Positions 46,390-54,791 of a stretch of DNA of 64,000 nt are shown in pieces (position 1 is the first letter of the stretch; the number at the start of each line of letters is the position of its first letter). Both the position numbers and the translations under genes were made by a program. The stretch covers positions 1,612,001 through 1,676,000 of the forward strand of contig NZ_CP050831.1 in NCBI RefSeq assembly GCF_012113595.1. Reading direction: 5' to 3'. This DNA comes from Bacteroides faecium. GTDB lineage: Bacteria > Bacteroidota > Bacteroidia > Bacteroidales > Bacteroidaceae. Under the pieces are notes generated by a model. It searched no databases. It worked only from the letters and a program-made list of their open reading frames with translations, and was not told where the DNA came from.

Positions 46390-48987
46390 ATGAAACAAGA
46401 GAAATTAATTCTTCTTTTTTTGCTGTGTTTATTAAGTGATACCCTGTGTGCTAAAGTTCAGACAGACGAACTATGCCGGCAGAGTATCAATTTCAACCGG
46501 AATTGGAAGTATATGCAAGGTGATTACACAGGCGCCGAACGGACGGACTATGATGATAGTAGTTGGGAAACAATTGGAATACCTCATTCCTTCAGTATTC
46601 CTTATTTTATGTCGAAAGACTTTTATACAGGCTATGGCTGGTACAGGAAGTCTTTTGAATTAACTGCGAAAGATTTGAAACAACAGCTTTTCGTGGAGTT
46701 TGACGGAGTATTTCAGGAAGCGGAAGTCTTTGTAAACGGAAAGAAGGCAGGTACACATACCGGTGGTTATACAGGTTTCTATTTTGACATATCTTCAGCA
46801 GTCCGTATGGGAAATAATGTGATTGCAGTACGCGTAAATAATATTTGGAAAGCCAATGTAGCGCCCAGGGCGGGTGAACATGTGTTTAGCGGAGGTATAT
46901 ATCGTAATGTCCGGCTGGTGAGAAAGTCGCCTGTACATATTGACTGGTACGGTATATTTGCGACGACACCGGATTTGGCAGCGCATCAAGGCAAATCCTC
47001 GGTAGTCAGGGTTTGCACGGATATCTGTAACAAGACGAATAAAACGATAGAATTCAAACTCTTGACGGAAGTAAAAGATACCGAAGGCCGAATACTTGTT
47101 TCTGTGGAGAATGAGGAGAAAGTGGAAGCTAATTCTATGAAGAAGCTTGAACAAATCACTGAAGCGGTCAATCATCCTACCTTATGGCATCCTCGCCATC
47201 CTTATCTGTATAAAGTAGTCAGTTCAATCTATCAGGGGCAAATGTTGATAGACCGGGTAGAAACACCTTTCGGATTTCGTTGGTTTGAGTGGACTGCCGA
47301 CAAAGGTTTTTTCCTGAACGGAGAACATTTGTTTTTCAAAGGAGTAAATGTACATCAGGATCAGGCAGGCTGGGGAGATGCCGTGACGGAAGCAGCCATG
47401 CGGCGAGATATCCTGTTGATGAAAGAGGCTGGCTTTGATCTCATTCGTGGTTCGCATTATCCTCATGCTCCTGCTTTTTCGCAAGCTTGCGATGAGGAAG
47501 GTATGTTATTCTGGTCGGAAGCACCTTTTTGGGGAATCGGAGGTTTCAGACCAGATGGTTACTGGGACTCAAGTGCTTATCCGGTGGACAAGAAAGATGC
47601 ACAAGCATTCGAAGCAAGCGCTTTGCAGCAGTTGGAGGAGATGATACGTATTCATCGTAATCATCCTTCTATCGTAGTGTGGAGCATGTGCAACGAAGCT
47701 TTTTTTTCTGCACCGGAGGCGATGAAAGGGGTACGTCGCCTGTTAAAGAGAATGGTTGATTTGACTCATCAGCTCGATCCGTCACGTCCCGCAGCCATTG
47801 GGGGAGCGCAACGCCCGTTAGGGGATGAGAGAATAGATAAGATAGGTGATATCGGAGGATACAACGGAGATGGAGCAACGCAACCGGATTTTCAGAATCC
47901 GGGTATTCCGAATGTGGTATCCGAATATGGCAGTGTGACTGCCGAACGTCCGGGAGAATATAATCCTGGATGGGGCGATTTGCAAATGAACGATGGATGG
48001 AAAGGAACTCCATGGCGCAGCGGGCAAGCGATATGGTGTGGCTTTGATCATGGAAGTATTGCCGGCAGTCAATTGGGAAAGATGGGAATTGTAGACTATT
48101 TCCGTATTCCCAAACGCTCCTGGTATTGGTATCGGAACGAATATACCCGGGTAGCACCACCGGAATGGGCGGGAGAAGGCATTCCTGCGCAACTGCGATT
48201 AGAAGCATCTCGCACTGATGATATCCTTACTGACGGCACGGACGATGTGCAATTAATAGTTACGGTTCTGAATGCAGCGGGAAAACCTGTTAGTAATTCC
48301 CCTGCAGTAGAACTGAGATTAGTTTCCGGTCCGGGGGAATTTCCAACGGGAAATATGATTCGTTTTGAACCGGACAGTGATATCCGTATCATGGACGGGA
48401 AAGCGGCTATTGCTTTTCGCTCCTATTATGCGGGAACCTCTGTACTCGAAGCCACCTCTCCGGGACTGAAACCGGCACGTATAGAGATTGTTTTTCAGGG
48501 AAATGAGGCTTATAAAAAAGGGCTGACTCCTGAAGTGAGAGAGCGTTCTTATGTACGTTTTGTAAGAGAGAAGAAGGAGAAAGCGGTACAGGAGTTCGGT
48601 CGGAACAATCCTACTTTTTCCAGTAGCCATCACGAAAATCAAGTAGCGGGATTTGCTGCGGACGGTAATTTGCAAACCTATTGGCAGGCATCCAAAGATG
48701 ATCCCGCTCCTTCTTGGATATTGGATACGGAGAAAGAGCTTGAATTGAAGAATATTCAGGTTCGATTTCCGAAGGAAAGCATCTATCGCTATGTCCTTGA
48801 AGTGTCGGGAGATAAAGTACATTGGACAGTCGTGTCAGACAAACAGGCTAATAGGAGAAAAGAGTCGCATATTGCTATGGATTTTCCTGATGCCGGGGTT
48901 CGTGCACGCTTTGTACGTATCCGGTTTGTGAAGAAGTCACCGGCAGTTATTGCGGAGGTTACAGTAAGGGGAATTGTATGCGAATAA
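46390..48987 (+). CDS. GH2 beta-galactosidase/beta-glucuronidase-type enzyme with C-terminal binding domains
   Basis: An 865-residue secreted enzyme. Signal peptide is followed by the GH2 jelly-roll (about 30-190, HSFSIPYFM, GWYRKSFEL, GGYTGFYFDIS), an Ig-like domain, and the TIM barrel. The acid/base is E436 (WSMCNEAFF) and the nucleophile E512 (NVVSEYGSV). The C-terminus adds an Ig-like/Big domain (VQLIVTVLNAAGKPVSNSPAVELRL) and a discoidin-like F5/8 domain (about 750-865). Family members remove beta-linked galactose, glucuronate, mannose or arabinose, and the specificity cannot be decided here. The ATG at 46390 is chosen over a TTG at 46384. Confidence 0.9.
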   Translation: MKQEKLILLFLLCLLSDTLCAKVQTDELCRQSINFNRNWKYMQGDYTGAERTDYDDSSWETIGIPHSFSIPYFMSKDFYTGYGWYRKSFELTAKDLKQQLFVEFDGVFQEAEVFVNGKKAGTHTGGYTGFYFDISSAVRMGNNVIAVRVNNIWKANVAPRAGEHVFSGGIYRNVRLVRKSPVHIDWYGIFATTPDLAAHQGKSSVVRVCTDICNKTNKTIEFKLLTEVKDTEGRILVSVENEEKVEANSMKKLEQITEAVNHPTLWHPRHPYLYKVVSSIYQGQMLIDRVETPFGFRWFEWTADKGFFLNGEHLFFKGVNVHQDQAGWGDAVTEAAMRRDILLMKEAGFDLIRGSHYPHAPAFSQACDEEGMLFWSEAPFWGIGGFRPDGYWDSSAYPVDKKDAQAFEASALQQLEEMIRIHRNHPSIVVWSMCNEAFFSAPEAMKGVRRLLKRMVDLTHQLDPSRPAAIGGAQRPLGDERIDKIGDIGGYNGDGATQPDFQNPGIPNVVSEYGSVTAERPGEYNPGWGDLQMNDGWKGTPWRSGQAIWCGFDHGSIAGSQLGKMGIVDYFRIPKRSWYWYRNEYTRVAPPEWAGEGIPAQLRLEASRTDDILTDGTDDVQLIVTVLNAAGKPVSNSPAVELRLVSGPGEFPTGNMIRFEPDSDIRIMDGKAAIAFRSYYAGTSVLEATSPGLKPARIEIVFQGNEAYKKGLTPEVRERSYVRFVREKKEKAVQEFGRNNPTFSSSHHENQVAGFAADGNLQTYWQASKDDPAPSWILDTEKELELKNIQVRFPKESIYRYVLEVSGDKVHWTVVSDKQANRRKESHIAMDFPDAGVRARFVRIRFVKKSPAVIAEVTVRGIVCE

Positions 48988-49020
48988 AATAAAATTGTTA
49001 TAGTAATCGTTATATAGCTT

Positions 49021-51348
49021 ATGTTATTGAGAAGAAATTTTATCAAGAGTATTTGTGTGCTTTTGCTTTTTGCCGGGCCGGTTGCGGGTGTTGAACAAAA
49101 GACAGAAACCGTTCCCATGCGACTATGGTATGACCGTCCCGCAACGAACTGGATGACCTCTGCCTTGCCTATTGGTAATGGAGAATTGGGAGCTTTGTTC
49201 TTTGGTGGTGTAGAGTCCGAGCAGATACTCTTTAACGAAAAGACTTTGTGGACAGGAAGCACTAGCACCCGTGGGGCTTATCAGAAATTTGGTGATGTAT
49301 GGATTCATTTTGATGGGCAGGAAGATGTCCGGGAATATCGTCGCGAACTTTCTTTGGATGAAGCTATAGGCAAAGTGAGTTATACGTCGGCTGGAACGCA
49401 TTATTTACGGGAGTATTTCGCCAGTCGTCCCGATGAGGTAATTGTGCTCAGACTAAGTACACCGAAAGCTGGGAAGAAACTTAATTTTTCCGTCAGCCTT
49501 GCCGACGGACGTCCGGGCACCCGGCAAGAAGTCATCAAAGATGGTATCCTGTTCCGTAGAAAACTGGATTTATTATCTTATGAAGCTCAATTAAAGGTTA
49601 TTAATGAAGGTGGCACATTGCTGGCGGATAGCAATAAACTATGTGTGAATGCAGCCAATTCCGTCCTTATTCTATTGACAGCAGCGACCAATTATGATTT
49701 ATCTTCTGCTACCTATGTGGGAGAAACTCCCGGACAACTGCATAAGCGCCTGACAGACCGGCTCGCACGGGCATCTGCAAGAGGTTATGATCAGCTGAAA
49801 TCCACTCACCTGAATGATTATCAATCTCTTTTCAACCGCGTCCGGTTTGATTTGAAGACAGCAGCAAAGACAGGGGGAAAAATAGGAATGAAAACAGAAA
49901 TCCCCTCTGTTCCCACGAATGAACTGGTACGCCTGCATAAAGAAGCTCTTTATTTGGATATGTTGTATTTTCAATATGGACGATACCTGATGATCGCTTC
50001 GTCTCGTGGAATGAATTTGCCGAATAATCTGCAAGGGATATGGAATGGAGATAATGCTCCACCTTGGGAATGTGATATTCATAGCAACATCAATATACAG
50101 ATGAATTATTGGCCTGCTGAGGTCTGTAATCTTTCCGAATGTCACGAACCTTTCATCCGGTATATTGCCACTGAAGCTCTTCGCCCAGGTGGTAGCTGGC
50201 AACAATTGGCACGAAGTGAAGGACTTAGAGGATGGACTGTAAACACACAAAACAATATATTCGGCTACATGGATTGGAATATCAACCGTCCTGCGAATGC
50301 GTGGTACTGCATGCATCTGTGGAAGCATTATGCTTACACACAAGATATCAACTATCTGCGCTCTGTGGCCTATCCGGTCATGCGCAGTACCTGTGAATAT
50401 TGGTTTGACAGACTTCAATTAACGGCTGACGGCGTACTGATTGCTCCGGCAGAGTGGTCGCCTGAACATGGACCTTGGGAAGATGGAGTGGCATATGCAC
50501 AACAACTGGTTTGGCAACTTTTCAGTGAAACCATGCAGGCTGTACGTGTCCTGCGAGGAGCAGGCATTCCGATGGATGCAGATTTTGTAAGGCAGCTGTC
50601 GGAGAAGATGAACCACCTGGATAATGGTGTCACGCTGGGTGCCTGGGGGCAAATACGTGAATGGCGGGAAGATAGTCAGAAACTTGATACCTTAGGAAAT
50701 CCTCATCGGCATCTCTCTCAATTGATAGCTCTCTATCCGGGTAATCAGATATCTTACTATAAAGACGCAAAATATGCAGATGCGGCAAAAAGAACGTTAG
50801 AGTCACGTGGAGACTTGGGAACGGGGTGGAGCCGTGCCTGGAAAATCGCTGCCTGGGCACGCTTGCAGGATGGCGAACATGCTTACCGTTTGCTGAAATC
50901 TGCTCTTGACTTTTCTACACTTACAGTCATTAGTATGGATAGCGACCAGGGTGGAGTTTATGAAAATCTTTTTGATTCGCATCCGCCTTTCCAGATTGAC
51001 GGTAATTTCGGAGCTACGGCAGGCATTGCTGAAATGCTGCTACAGAGTCATCAGGGATTTATCCATTTATTGCCAGCTTTACCTGCTGTTTGGGCGAATG
51101 GCAGTGTGACGGGGTTACGTGCGGAGGGAGACTTTACCTTTGCAATGAAATGGAATGCCGGTCGGCTTACACAATGTGCCGTTACTTCCGGTCATGGTGG
51201 GGAATGTCGGATATATTGCCCTGCTATCCGATGGTTGAAAGTCGAAAATAGCAAGGGAGAAGAGATTATGATTTCTTCTATTGATAAAGATTTAATCTCC
51301 TTTTTTACTGTAAAAGGTGAGACTTATAACTTTTCCATATTGAAATAA
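49021..51348 (+). CDS. GH95 alpha-L-fucosidase (or alpha-L-galactosidase)
   Basis: This 775-residue secreted enzyme is the last gene of PUL 2. Its N-terminal domain begins MRLWYDRPATNWMTSALPIGNGELGA with the GH95 signature. The catalytic barrel contains HSNINIQMNYWPAEVCNLSE, where N356 and N358 would activate water. The general acid is probably D660 in FQIDGNFGATAGIAEMLLQ. Characterised relatives release alpha-1,2-linked fucose from host glycans or xyloglucan, and some prefer alpha-L-galactose. It is preceded by the GH2 gene with a 33-bp gap. The presence of GH95 is the best clue to the PUL 2 substrate. Confidence 0.93.
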   Translation: MLLRRNFIKSICVLLLFAGPVAGVEQKTETVPMRLWYDRPATNWMTSALPIGNGELGALFFGGVESEQILFNEKTLWTGSTSTRGAYQKFGDVWIHFDGQEDVREYRRELSLDEAIGKVSYTSAGTHYLREYFASRPDEVIVLRLSTPKAGKKLNFSVSLADGRPGTRQEVIKDGILFRRKLDLLSYEAQLKVINEGGTLLADSNKLCVNAANSVLILLTAATNYDLSSATYVGETPGQLHKRLTDRLARASARGYDQLKSTHLNDYQSLFNRVRFDLKTAAKTGGKIGMKTEIPSVPTNELVRLHKEALYLDMLYFQYGRYLMIASSRGMNLPNNLQGIWNGDNAPPWECDIHSNINIQMNYWPAEVCNLSECHEPFIRYIATEALRPGGSWQQLARSEGLRGWTVNTQNNIFGYMDWNINRPANAWYCMHLWKHYAYTQDINYLRSVAYPVMRSTCEYWFDRLQLTADGVLIAPAEWSPEHGPWEDGVAYAQQLVWQLFSETMQAVRVLRGAGIPMDADFVRQLSEKMNHLDNGVTLGAWGQIREWREDSQKLDTLGNPHRHLSQLIALYPGNQISYYKDAKYADAAKRTLESRGDLGTGWSRAWKIAAWARLQDGEHAYRLLKSALDFSTLTVISMDSDQGGVYENLFDSHPPFQIDGNFGATAGIAEMLLQSHQGFIHLLPALPAVWANGSVTGLRAEGDFTFAMKWNAGRLTQCAVTSGHGGECRIYCPAIRWLKVENSKGEEIMISSIDKDLISFFTVKGETYNFSILK

Positions 51349-51630
51349 GAGCCTCTTCACTGGCAACAATTAGTTTCAAAATTATTTCTCCCAGTGAAAC
51401 TCTTTGTTTCTCGGTGTGAAACACTTCGTTTCAAGTAGTGAAACACTTTGTTTCACACCGAGAAACTATTAGTTTCAAATAGGGTTGAAACTAATAGCGA
51501 AATAGCTTTACTAAGAGATGGAAGAATTGAACATGTTATAAAGGAGAATATTGGATTGTTTATTTCCGTACGGGAATAAATTTATAACCATACAGCTATG
51601 AGTTATTTCTTTCCCTTAATTTCTGTACTT
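51349..51630. repeat. GTTTC/GAAAC-word hairpin block
   Basis: No gene lies between the GH95 stop and the DUF6377 gene (365 bp). The word GTTTC or its complement occurs about a dozen times from 51370 to 51495. An 18-bp perfect inverted repeat (51406-51423 with 51449-51466) contains a second hairpin (51428-51433 with 51439-51444). It is followed by an 11-bp perfect hairpin (51468-51478 with 51485-51495). The nesting would give a large cruciform or a strong RNA structure at the end of the PUL 2 transcript. Confidence 0.7.
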
Positions 51631-51680
51631 TTTATAGCTGAAATACGAAGAATTTCTCTACATTTGTCCGGTTAATCTCT
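51631..51680 (+). promoter_or_regulatory. DUF6377 gene promoter, copy of the PUL 2 HTCS promoter
   Basis: 42 of 50 bases match 32772-32821, with -7 box TACATTTG at 51659-51666. The gene starts 33 bp downstream of the block. Confidence 0.6.
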
Positions 51681-51713
51681 ATTATCCCATACTCACTAAA
51701 GCCTATCCGCCCA

Positions 51714-53363
51714 ATGAAAAAGAATTGTCTACTCTATTTCCTGCTTTTCTTTTCCTGCCATCCAGTCTTTGCTGGTGAGAGCCTGGACTCGCTATTGAAT
51801 GTACTTGATGAGACAATTAAGAATGCGGATACTTATGTGCAGATAAAAGAGAACAGGCTTCGGGAATTGAAAAAAGAAGCCGGGAAGACACCGCTTGTTT
51901 CCATCGAACGCTATAACCTGATCAATGCGATTTACTCCGAATATAAGGCGTATAGCTCCGATTCCGCACTTCACTATCTGAATGAAAACAGATTGCTCGC
52001 CCGTCAGTTGAATGACAGAGAACGTGAACTCAAAATCCAGTTGGAGCTATCCTACCTGCTGTCTTCCATCGGAATGTATATGGAAGCGGCGGACATACTT
52101 AACTCAATAGACCGCCCGTCACTTCCACAGTCTCTCCTGGGGTATTACTATACATGTTATGAACACGTATATGCCGAGGCAGGAGCGGCGCAGCCGCGAT
52201 ACCGGATGTTCTCATCGCATTATTTCAAGTTGAGCCGCGCTTATCGGGATTCCATGCTGGTAGTTTTGGAACCCGCTTCGGATACCTACCTGTGGCTGCG
52301 TGAAACTCAACTGAAAGAAGCCGGAAAATACAATGAAGCCCTTGAATTCAGTGACCGGCGGCTTTCGGAATCTTCGTTCGGCACGCCCCAATATGCACTG
52401 GTGGCGTATCAGCGCTTCCGTCTTTTTGAAAGTATGGGGAAGAAAGACGAGCATTTATATTATTTGGTTCTTTCCGCTATTTCCGATGTACGTTCTGCCA
52501 TCAAAGAACAATCTTCGTTGATGGTACTGGCACAGGAACTGCATGGCAAAGGAGATTTGAAACGTGCGTATGCATATATCAACTTCTCCTGGGAAATATC
52601 ACAATTCTATAAAACGCGGTTGCGCAGTTGGATGAATATTACTCCGCTTTCCATGATAAACGGGAATTATCAGGATATCATCAGGAAACAAAACAAGGAG
52701 CTGCTGATTTATATCGTATGTGTAGCTCTGCTTGCACTATTGCTGATAATAGCGTTAATCTATATTTACCGGCAGATGAAAGCCCTTTCCGTTGCCAAGA
52801 AAGGGTTGCAGGAGGTGAACGAGCGGCTTTTCTCCTTGAATGAAGAACTGGAAGAGGTCAACCGGCATCTTCGTTCCACAAATTTAGACCTTTCCGAGTC
52901 CAACCTTATTAAAGAAGCCTATATCGCCCGCTTCTTCAAGCTCTGCTCTGTTTATGTAAACCGTTTACAGGCATATAGAAAGTTGGTGAACAAGAAGTTG
53001 CAACGCGGACAAGTAGCCGAACTCTTGAAAATGACTCATCTTAGTAACGATATTGTAACAGTAGAAGTGCAGGAACTATATGCGAACTTCGATTCCGCCT
53101 TCCTGCATCTTTTCCCGAACTTCGTGGAGTCCCTCAATGCACTATTATTACCCGAAGAACAAATCGTCTTGAAACCGGACGAATTACTCAATACGGAACT
53201 GCGTATTTTTGCCCTGATACGCCTGGGCATTAAAGACAGTTCACAGATTGCGGAGCTTCTGCATTACTCAGTGAATACGATTTATAATTACCGCTCGAGA
53301 GTGAAGACCAAAGCACGTGTTTCACGCGAAGATTTCGAAGATTTAGTAGCTAAAATACGGTAA
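51714..53363 (+). CDS. DUF6377-like membrane-bound regulator
   Basis: A 549-residue protein with signal peptide. The periplasmic region (about 25-320) is helical and TPR-like (SALHYLNENRLLARQLNDRERE, GDLKRAYAYINFSWEI). One membrane helix follows (about 329-350, LLIYIVCVALLALLLIIALIYIY), then a coiled coil (KKGLQEVNERLFSLNEELEEVNRHL). The cytoplasmic part ends in a LuxR-like helix-turn-helix (LRIFALIRLGIKDSSQIAELLHYSVNTIYNYRSRV). Such proteins often sit beside PULs that encode no HTCS and are presumed signal-responsive activators. Its nearest downstream target is the operon at 53582. Confidence 0.82.
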   Translation: MKKNCLLYFLLFFSCHPVFAGESLDSLLNVLDETIKNADTYVQIKENRLRELKKEAGKTPLVSIERYNLINAIYSEYKAYSSDSALHYLNENRLLARQLNDRERELKIQLELSYLLSSIGMYMEAADILNSIDRPSLPQSLLGYYYTCYEHVYAEAGAAQPRYRMFSSHYFKLSRAYRDSMLVVLEPASDTYLWLRETQLKEAGKYNEALEFSDRRLSESSFGTPQYALVAYQRFRLFESMGKKDEHLYYLVLSAISDVRSAIKEQSSLMVLAQELHGKGDLKRAYAYINFSWEISQFYKTRLRSWMNITPLSMINGNYQDIIRKQNKELLIYIVCVALLALLLIIALIYIYRQMKALSVAKKGLQEVNERLFSLNEELEEVNRHLRSTNLDLSESNLIKEAYIARFFKLCSVYVNRLQAYRKLVNKKLQRGQVAELLKMTHLSNDIVTVEVQELYANFDSAFLHLFPNFVESLNALLLPEEQIVLKPDELLNTELRIFALIRLGIKDSSQIAELLHYSVNTIYNYRSRVKTKARVSREDFEDLVAKIR

Positions 53364-53502
53364 ATAAGTCTGTATCAAATCTACCTTTTGATGCGGGCAT
53401 GATACAACTTAATATATTGTTTATCAGATAATTGTTGTTTGGAGAATATTGTGAATATCCACTTATATTCCCTTTGCTATTTTTTATCGTGGCATTTCCA
53501 TC

Positions 53503-53510
53503 TATTTTTG
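53503..53510 (+). promoter_or_regulatory. -7 promoter box of the glycerophosphodiesterase-SusC/D operon
   Basis: TATTTTTG, 71 bp before the start at 53582. TTTG occurs at 53473, but the spacing is too long for a standard -33. Confidence 0.4.
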
Positions 53511-53581
53511 TCATAACCGAGCGGAACTAACGTATTCCGCCCCGGGAACTTCTTTTTTTATTAACCTTTATAAAAACACAC

Positions 53582-54760
53582 ATGAAAAATGATTTACTGC
53601 ATTTTTCCATACCGGAAAAAGGAAGAAGAACGAAACGTCAGCCTGTGAGCTGGATATGGTGTTGGGCTATTCTATGCGTATGCGGGATAGTCGGTGCCGC
53701 CTGTTCTGACGATGATGCTGTGAAAAAGAACCCTTACCTGCAAACAAGTACTCGCGCCATGTTGAAAGAAGTGGTAGAGGTCAAGTTTAACAACATTGAT
53801 GGAAATACCGATATTACTGTCGATTTTGGCGACGGGACGGTGAAAGAGGGGAAGGCAGCTACCCTCATCACTCATGCCTATACCCAAAGTGGTGACTACA
53901 CCATGCACGTCATGGCAGGTCAGTATGAGGTACAGAAAAGAATTCGCATTTACAGTCTGGTAGCACTGACGGAAGCGATGAAGCAGTTCAGGGAGCCGGC
54001 TAACAAAAAGGTATGGGTGATGACACACCGCGCACATACCACCGACCGGACTATCCCTGAAAACTCGGTGTCTTCCGTAGAAGATGCCATTGATTCGGGA
54101 GCCGAAGTGATAGAGTGCGATACACACGTGACAAGTGACGGTGTGGTAGTGGTATGCCATGACCAGACAATCAATGCCACCACGAACGGCACGGGTGACA
54201 TCACAAAAATGACCTATGCGGAATTACAAAAATACAACCTGAAAGACCGGAACGGCCGGGTGACCGATGAAAAGATGCCCACCCTTGAAGAATTCCTGAA
54301 AGCAGGGCGTGGCAGAATCTACTACAATCTCGACTATTCCCCGCGTACGGCTTCTTCTCAACAGGTAGTGGACATCGTGATGAAACTCGACATGATGGAA
54401 TCCGTATTCTTCTACTGCAACAGTGCGCAGAAAGCGGAAGAAGTGCTGGGCATTACAGCCAAAGCACACGTCTATACATGGACAGGCAACCACAAACCGA
54501 TGATAGGACTGCCGGGCAACTACTTCGTGCAGTACAGCTACCTGACTAACGGGAAAAGTACCCCTTTGGGAAGCTCCATCAACGACGGAATGTTAGCTAC
54601 CGTAAATATGCTTCCCGCCAGTGGCAGTGACGTGTCCGAATACACGCTGAATGAGAATTACCTGGATGAACTCCTGCAAATCTATCCGATGGTATGTATG
54701 ATACAGACGGATGTGCCGGACTTGTTAATCCCGGCCTTGCAGACAAGAGGACTGCGTTAA
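53582..54760 (+). CDS. PKD-domain glycerophosphodiester phosphodiesterase lipoprotein
   Basis: This 392-residue protein has a long positively charged N-terminus, a hydrophobic segment and a lipobox (GIVGAAC, C41). A PKD domain covers about 55-125 (VDFGDGTVKEG, HAYTQSGDYTMHV). The GDPD barrel follows: H149-R150 (usual HRG, here HRA), E160-N161, E178 and D180 in IECDTHVTSDG, and H193 in CHD. All metal and catalytic residues are kept. It would hydrolyse glycerophosphodiesters at the cell surface or in the periplasm, releasing glycerol-3-phosphate. Leading a SusC/D operon, it may strip such groups from lipids, teichoic-type polymers or decorated glycans. Confidence 0.88.
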   Translation: MKNDLLHFSIPEKGRRTKRQPVSWIWCWAILCVCGIVGAACSDDDAVKKNPYLQTSTRAMLKEVVEVKFNNIDGNTDITVDFGDGTVKEGKAATLITHAYTQSGDYTMHVMAGQYEVQKRIRIYSLVALTEAMKQFREPANKKVWVMTHRAHTTDRTIPENSVSSVEDAIDSGAEVIECDTHVTSDGVVVVCHDQTINATTNGTGDITKMTYAELQKYNLKDRNGRVTDEKMPTLEEFLKAGRGRIYYNLDYSPRTASSQQVVDIVMKLDMMESVFFYCNSAQKAEEVLGITAKAHVYTWTGNHKPMIGLPGNYFVQYSYLTNGKSTPLGSSINDGMLATVNMLPASGSDVSEYTLNENYLDELLQIYPMVCMIQTDVPDLLIPALQTRGLR

Positions 54761-54791
54761 CTTTATCATTTACTATTAAAATCATCTATTT

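Noticed and set aside
51406..51466. Regular GTTTC repeats resembling a CRISPR array
   Set aside because: Repeats are only about 5 bp, alternate in orientation and have unequal spacing, and no cas genes are present.
53370..53415. TGTATCA...TGATACA inverted repeat after the DUF6377 gene
   Set aside because: Only 7-bp arms with a long loop and no T-run; too weak to call a terminator.
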